From assembly GCA_964353935.1 (NCBI GenBank), contig CAYGXL010000083.1:1-10735 (forward strand): a DNA stretch of 10,735 nt, in the 5' to 3' direction. Each line of letters opens with the position of its first letter. Position 1 is the first letter of the stretch. A program made the translations under genes and the position numbers. The notes under the pieces were generated by a model, which was given only the letters and a program-made list of their open reading frames with translations, did no database searches and had not been told where the DNA came from. Source of the DNA: JAOUJD01 sp964353935. Lineage in GTDB: Bacteria; Pseudomonadota; Gammaproteobacteria; Burkholderiales; Burkholderiaceae_F. This document shows, piece after piece, positions 6,839 through 10,735 of the stretch.

Positions 6839-8154
6839 ACCTCGGAGTCGCGGCGGGGCTCTTCGCCGCCATGCTGGCGCTGATGGCGCTGCGTGTTCCG
6901 ATCTGGGCCGCCATGTTCGTGCCTGGCGTGCTGGGGTATGCGTGGCTCTCCGGTCCCGATCCGCTGCTCGCGTTCCTGAAGGGACTCGCGTTCGCGCGCT
7001 TCTCGATCTACGACCTGTCGGTCGTTCCGCTGTTCCTGCTGATGGGCCAACTGGCCACGCAGGGCGGATTGTCGGCGGGCCTGTTCCGCGCGGCGGCGGC
7101 CTTCGTCGGTCACTGGCGCGGCGGGCTCGCGCAGGCAAGCGTGCTGGCGAGCGCGGCCTTCGGCTCGGTGTGCGGGTCGTCGGTCGCGACGGCGGCGACG
7201 ATCGCGCAGGTGGCGCTGCCCGAGATGCGGCGCTATCGCTACGACGGCGGATTCGCCACCGCGACGCTGGCGGCGGGCGGCACGCTCGGCATCCTGATTC
7301 CGCCGTCGGTCGTGCTCGTGCTGTACGCGATCCTCACCGAGCAGAACATCGCCAGGCTGTTTGCCGCGGCGCTGCTGCCCGGCATCCTCGCGGCATTTCT
7401 GTATTGCGTCGCGATCGCGCTGTTCATGCGTGTGCGCCCGCAGCTGGGGCCGCCGGACGCGAGGATGCCGATGCGCCGGCGACTCGACGTGCTGGCCGGC
7501 GTGGTGCCGGTGACAGTGATCTTCATCATCGTCCTTGGTGGAATCTACGGTGGGGTGTTCACCGCGACCGAGGCGGCGGCGATCGGCGTGCTGCTGACGG
7601 CGGTCGCGGGCTTCGCCGCGCGCCAGCTCACGCCCCGGCGACTGGGGCAGGCGCTGCTTGCCACCGCGCAGACCACCGGCGCGATCTTCATGATCTTCAT
7701 CGGCGCCGACATGCTGAACGCGGCCCTTGCACTGACGCAGATGCCGGCGCAGGTGGCGGACCTGATCGCGCATGTCGACCTCTCGCCGCTCGCGGTGCTG
7801 GTCGCGGTGCTGCTCTTCTACATCGTGCTCGGCGGAGTGATGGACGAAATGTCGATGCTGCTGCTGACGCTGCCGGTCGTCTTTCCGGCGGTGATGCAGC
7901 TGCCGCTCTTCGGGCTCGGACTCGAGGACAAGGCGCTGTGGTTCGGCGTGCTGCTGCTCACCGTGGTCAACATCGGGCTGATCGCGCCACCGGTGGGACT
8001 GAACGTCTACGTGGTCGGCATGCAGGCGCGCGACGTGCCGGTCGCCCGGACCTACCGCTACGTGTTCGTGTTCCTCGCGGCCGACGCGCTGCGCCTCGCG
8101 CTGCTCGTCGCGCTTCCCGTACTCTCGCTCTGGCTCGTCCAGTTCGTCCGCTGA
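6835..8154 (+). CDS. dctM: TRAP transporter large membrane subunit (DctM family)
   Basis: This 439-residue inner-membrane protein is the transport channel of the TRAP system and uses an ion gradient, usually Na+. It is hydrophobic throughout, with about 11-12 membrane segments. Family hallmarks are FSIYDLSVVPLFLLMG near residue 57, GSVCGSSVATAATIAQVALPEM near 107, GGTLGILIPPS near 145, GGVFTATEAAAIGV near 238, and IAPPVGLNVYVV near 383. The GTG start at 6835 overlaps the dctQ stop (GTGA), with AAGGGGG in front, so the two are probably translationally coupled. The open frame extends back to 6661 but that part overlaps dctQ. The isomerase gene starts one base after its stop. Confidence 0.92.
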   Translation: MNLGVAAGLFAAMLALMALRVPIWAAMFVPGVLGYAWLSGPDPLLAFLKGLAFARFSIYDLSVVPLFLLMGQLATQGGLSAGLFRAAAAFVGHWRGGLAQASVLASAAFGSVCGSSVATAATIAQVALPEMRRYRYDGGFATATLAAGGTLGILIPPSVVLVLYAILTEQNIARLFAAALLPGILAAFLYCVAIALFMRVRPQLGPPDARMPMRRRLDVLAGVVPVTVIFIIVLGGIYGGVFTATEAAAIGVLLTAVAGFAARQLTPRRLGQALLATAQTTGAIFMIFIGADMLNAALALTQMPAQVADLIAHVDLSPLAVLVAVLLFYIVLGGVMDEMSMLLLTLPVVFPAVMQLPLFGLGLEDKALWFGVLLLTVVNIGLIAPPVGLNVYVVGMQARDVPVARTYRYVFVFLAADALRLALLVALPVLSLWLVQFVR

Positions 8155-8155
8155 C

Positions 8156-8800
8156 ATGAAGCTCTACAACTACTTCCGAAGCTCCGCCTCGTTCCGGGTG
8201 CGCATCGCGCTGAACTTCAAGGGACTGCCGTACGAGTACGCAGTGGTGCACCTGACGAAGGGAGGCGGACAGCAGTTCGCCCCCGAGTTTCGCGCCATCA
8301 ACCCGGATGCGCTGATCCCGGTGCTCGACGACGCGGGGCAGCGGCTGACGCAGTCGCTCGCGATCATCGAGTACCTGGAAGAGACCCACCCGGAGCCGCC
8401 GCTGCTGCCGACGGCGCCGCTCGAACGTGCGTACGTACGCGCCATCGCGCTCGGCATCGCCTGCGAGATCCACCCGTTGAACAACCTGCGGGTGTTGCGT
8501 TATCTGGTGCGCGACCTGAAGGCGACCGACGAGCAGAAGAACGCCTGGTACCGGCACTGGGTGGAACAGGGACTCGCGTCGATCGAGGCCAGGCTCGTGG
8601 CGGAGGGAAAGTGCGGGCGTTACGCGCTCGGCGACCGGGTGACGCTCGCCGACGTGGTCATCGTCCCGCAGATTTTCAACGCGAAGCGGTTCGACTGCCG
8701 GCTCGACCACGTGCCGACCGTCATGCGCATCTTCGACCACTGCATGGAGCTGCCGGCGTTCGTCGACGCGCAGCCGGCGTGCCAGCCTGACGCCGAGTGA
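8156..8800 (+). CDS. maiA: Zeta-class glutathione S-transferase, maleylpyruvate/maleylacetoacetate isomerase
   Basis: This 214-residue cytoplasmic enzyme isomerises a cis ring-cleavage product to the trans form using glutathione. The N-terminal thioredoxin-like domain has YNYFRSSASFRVRIALN (4-20), NPDALIPVL (49-57) and the GSH-binding QSLAIIEYLEE (66-76). The helical C-terminal domain has CEIHPLNNLRVLRYL (103-117), ALGDRVTLADV (157-167) and IFNAKRF (173-179). Zeta enzymes that act on maleylacetoacetate usually read SSCS near residue 10; here it is SSAS, which I recall from the maleylpyruvate isomerase NagL. R8, R112 and R178 may match NagL's substrate-binding arginines. With the fumarylpyruvate-hydrolase-like gene in the same operon, maleylpyruvate is the more likely substrate. 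The start at ATG 8156 is one base after dctM. The gene ends 3 bp from a convergent gene. Confidence 0.88.
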   Translation: MKLYNYFRSSASFRVRIALNFKGLPYEYAVVHLTKGGGQQFAPEFRAINPDALIPVLDDAGQRLTQSLAIIEYLEETHPEPPLLPTAPLERAYVRAIALGIACEIHPLNNLRVLRYLVRDLKATDEQKNAWYRHWVEQGLASIEARLVAEGKCGRYALGDRVTLADVVIVPQIFNAKRFDCRLDHVPTVMRIFDHCMELPAFVDAQPACQPDAE

Positions 8801-8803
8801 CGC

Positions 8804-9832
8804 TCAGGATCGCCCGGCTTCGCGCCTGAGCGCCTCGGCCAGTTCCACGACCGCCGTCGCGTAGAAGTAGCTGCGGTTGTATTGCAGGATCGCCGCGAAG
8901 TTCACGGTACCGACCCGGAACTGACGGCGGGCGTCGCCGCCGGCGTCGACGTAGGGCAGGTCGATGACGAGGATCGGCGTGTCGAGCGGCAGCGGAAGGT
9001 CCGCCACCACGCCCGCGTTGAGGGCGTCGGACCAGGTCACGGCCGCGTCGATGCCGCGGCCGAGCGAGTCGACGATCGCCTCGTCCGCCTCGGCCTCGAA
9101 CAGGATCGGCAACTCGCGCTGCCAGCCGTGCCGGACCAGGAAGCTGGCGACCGAGCCGATCGCGTCGGTCGCGCTGCCCGCGAGGTCGATCCGCCCGTCG
9201 CCGTCGAAGTCGACGGCAAAGCGGCGGATCGAGCCCGGCATGAACTGCGGCAGGCCGATCGCGCCGGCGAACGATCCCTTCAACCGCAGCGGATCCGTGT
9301 CCTGCTCGCGCGCGAGCAGCAGCAGCTCGACGAGTTCCTTGCGGTAATAGTCCGAGCGGCGAAGATAGTCGAACGACAGCGTCGCCAGCACGTCGATCGT
9401 TCGGAAGTTCCCGGTGATGCGACCCCAGTACGTCTCGACGCCGATGATCGCGACGATGATCTCGGGTGGTACCCCGAAGCGTTCCGTCGCGCGCTCGAGC
9501 GCTGCCGAGTTGCCGCGCCAGAAGTCGACGCCTGCCTGCACGCGCTTGTCCTCGAGGTAGCGCGATCGGTACTCGAGCCAGTTGCGCTGTCCGAAGGGAA
9601 TCGGCGGCTGCATCAGGCGCTCGACGGTCGGCGAGTAGCGCGCCGCGTTCAGCCAGCGTTCGACGCGCTCCCGGTCGAAGCCATGCTGCGCGACGACCTC
9701 GTCGATGAACTGCCGCACCTCGGCACGTGAGGCGTACGGCGGCCGCGCGGTAGAGCGCGCCGCCGCGGGAGCGACGAGCGCGGAGACCAGCGCAGCCATG
9801 AAACTGCGTCGCTTCACGTCGGAGATTCTCAT
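8804..9832 (-). CDS. mltB: Lytic murein transglycosylase B family protein with Tat-type signal
   Basis: This 342-residue periplasmic enzyme cleaves the MurNAc-GlcNAc bond of peptidoglycan, forming 1,6-anhydroMurNAc. The N-terminus, VKRRSFMAALVSALVAPAAA (6-25), has a twin-arginine motif followed by a hydrophobic stretch, suggesting Tat export. There is no lipobox Cys, unlike the E. coli MltB lipoprotein. Residues 38-110 match the N-terminal MltB part (FIDEVVAQHGFDRERVERWL, PFGQRNWLEYRSRY). The catalytic Glu is E133 in IGVETYWGRITGNF. GAIGLPQFMPGSIRRFAVDF (190-209) follows, then an EF-hand-like DFDGDGRIDL (208-217) as in Slt35. VNFAAILQYNRSYFYA near the end is typical of the family. ATG 9832 overlaps the upstream stop as ATGA, so translation is probably coupled. 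It is the second gene of the TgpA-like transcript. Confidence 0.92.
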   Translation of the reverse strand: MRISDVKRRSFMAALVSALVAPAAARSTARPPYASRAEVRQFIDEVVAQHGFDRERVERWLNAARYSPTVERLMQPPIPFGQRNWLEYRSRYLEDKRVQAGVDFWRGNSAALERATERFGVPPEIIVAIIGVETYWGRITGNFRTIDVLATLSFDYLRRSDYYRKELVELLLLAREQDTDPLRLKGSFAGAIGLPQFMPGSIRRFAVDFDGDGRIDLAGSATDAIGSVASFLVRHGWQRELPILFEAEADEAIVDSLGRGIDAAVTWSDALNAGVVADLPLPLDTPILVIDLPYVDAGGDARRQFRVGTVNFAAILQYNRSYFYATAVVELAEALRREAGRS

Positions 9833-10735
9833 TCGGGATTCTGGGCGGGTTCGAAGGCGCGGACCGCGCTCCGCAGTGCGCGGATGTCGGCCGCCGCGAT
9901 GCCTTCGGAGCTGCGCGAATATCGCATGCTTTCGTAACGGGCCAGCAGTTGCCCGGCCTGCCGCGCGGCGTCGCGCGGCAGGGCGCGCTCGCTGCGCTCG
10001 CGCAGGTCGCGCGGCCCGCAGTGGTCACCGGCATCGACCCCGGCGCGTTGCAGCTTCTCCCTGAGCTGTCGGTAGGCGTCACCCAGTGGGTCGCGCACCG
10101 CCCGCGAACGCATCGACACAGCTGCCATGCCGGCGACGAGGAGGCCGACGAGCACCGCCAGCACGGTGGCGACGCTCTCCCAGCGCGGCGCCAGTCCCAG
10201 CACTTCCACCAGTGCGCGCTGGTGCTCCTGCGAGTAGGACAGCACCCACTGTTGCCAGCTGTTCTGCACGGCTTCCCAGTTGAAGCGCCACGCGCGCAGC
10301 CAGTCGGCGTTCCCGAACACGGGGTTGCGAGCGAGTTCGGCGGTGCGCGCGGCTTCGACGGCTGGGTCGACCCGCGCCGGGGCCACCACCGCGGTGGGAT
10401 CGACGCGCGACCAGCCGCGTCCCGTCAGCCACACTTCGGACCACGCGTGGGCATCCGATTGCCGCACGGTCACGAAGCCGTCGACGGGATTCAGTTCCCC
10501 GCCCTGGTATCCGGTGACGACACGCGCCGGCACGCCGAGGGCTCGCATCATCACCACGAACGCCGACGAGTAGTGCTCGCAGTAGCCACGCTTCGTGTCG
10601 AACAGGAATTCGTCGACGGAGTGGCGTCCGAGTCGCGGCGGCGACAACGTGTATTCGAAGCCGCCTTTGCGGAAGTGATCGAGAACGGCGCGCACGAGCG
10701 GGGCGTCGCGGTCCGTGGCGCCTGGGGGGACGCGC
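9829..10735 (-). CDS. tgpA: TgpA-like membrane transglutaminase-domain protein (5' part missing)
   Basis: The frame is open to the right edge. Thirteen further codons can be read before the GTG at 10695, so that GTG is probably internal and the real start lies outside. Some 300 residues are visible. The transglutaminase core has the Cys-His-Asp triad: Cys in RGYCEHYSS (codon 10579-10581), His in SDAHAWSEVW (10447-10449) and Asp in GWSRVDPT (10399-10401). A membrane segment (VATVLAVLVGLLVAGMAAV) follows. The cytoplasmic tail has YRQLREKLQRAG and ALPRDAARQAGQLLARYESMRYS, resembling a DUF4129-type C-terminus. Proteins of this kind have several N-terminal membrane segments with the transglutaminase domain in the periplasm; TgpA is essential in Pseudomonas aeruginosa, with a likely cell-wall role. 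The stop overlaps the mltB-like start by four bases, tying it to peptidoglycan metabolism. The N-terminal membrane part cannot be assessed here. Confidence 0.9.
   Translation of the reverse strand, partial: RVPPGATDRDAPLVRAVLDHFRKGGFEYTLSPPRLGRHSVDEFLFDTKRGYCEHYSSAFVVMMRALGVPARVVTGYQGGELNPVDGFVTVRQSDAHAWSEVWLTGRGWSRVDPTAVVAPARVDPAVEAARTAELARNPVFGNADWLRAWRFNWEAVQNSWQQWVLSYSQEHQRALVEVLGLAPRWESVATVLAVLVGLLVAGMAAVSMRSRAVRDPLGDAYRQLREKLQRAGVDAGDHCGPRDLRERSERALPRDAARQAGQLLARYESMRYSRSSEGIAAADIRALRSAVRAFEPAQNPE

Noticed and set aside
6802..8157. A 451-residue minus-strand open frame opposite dctM
   Set aside because: It has the same highly charged Arg/His/Glu/Gln composition, no motif, and lies entirely opposite a clear DctM gene.
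8429..8440. Perfect 12-bp palindrome GCGTACGTACGC
   Set aside because: It lies inside the isomerase coding sequence, where the codons read Arg-Ala-Tyr-Val-Arg-Ala, with no sign of a regulatory role.
8721..10082. A 453-residue minus-strand open frame over the mltB-like gene
   Set aside because: It is in a different frame from the real MltB protein, which carries the catalytic Glu and all family motifs. The translation is Arg/Ala-rich without structure.
1..10735. Search for CRISPR arrays, insertion sequences, tRNA genes, riboswitches and phage genes
   Set aside because: No regularly spaced repeats, transposase motifs, cloverleaf-like segments or phage proteins were seen. The longest gene-free gap is about 196 bp (1408-1603), apart from the terminator called there.

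Overview
The window is a GC-rich stretch of bacterial chromosome. The product families and gene order suggest a betaproteobacterium, probably of the Burkholderiales: an Fbp-type iron transporter, a NagK/NagL-like pair of ring-cleavage follow-up enzymes, a DctPQM TRAP transporter, and a TgpA-MltB pair. This placement is inferred from gene content and composition, not from a marker gene. I see no rRNA, tRNA, CRISPR array, insertion sequence or phage module.

Left part (1-1603, all on the minus strand). A divergent inorganic-pyrophosphatase-like gene runs off the left edge. Upstream of it is a 252-residue protein of unknown function with a C-terminal coiled coil. About 200 bp without a gene follows, holding a likely terminator for the ABC ATPase gene.

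Iron-transport part (1604-4517). An Fbp/Afu-type ferric-iron ABC ATPase (minus) and a fused two-domain permease (plus) are divergently transcribed from a 112-bp AT-rich region. That region carries a Fur-box-like sequence overlapping a perfect TATAAT. The periplasmic binding protein of this transporter is not in the window. The ATPase has an unusual C-x3-C-x2-C-x3-C cluster in its C-terminal regulatory part.

Catabolic part (4567-8800, all plus). Five tightly packed genes read as one operon: a fumarylpyruvate-hydrolase-like FAH-family enzyme, the TRAP binding protein DctP, the small membrane subunit DctQ, the large membrane subunit DctM, and a zeta-class glutathione-S-transferase resembling maleylpyruvate/maleylacetoacetate isomerase. 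The two enzymes perform consecutive steps (isomerise, then hydrolyse) after ring cleavage of gentisate or a similar aromatic. The transporter between them probably imports the pathway substrate. The ring-cleaving dioxygenase is not present here.

Right part (8804-10735, minus). A Tat-type MltB-like lytic transglycosylase gene overlaps by 4 bp the 3' end of a TgpA-like membrane transglutaminase gene, which runs off the right edge. This pair is convergent with the catabolic operon, with only 3 bp between the stop codons.

Most of the window is ordinary. The points most worth a second look are the ATPase cysteine cluster, the ring-cleavage/TRAP cassette without a dioxygenase, and the divergent pyrophosphatase with altered active-site positions.
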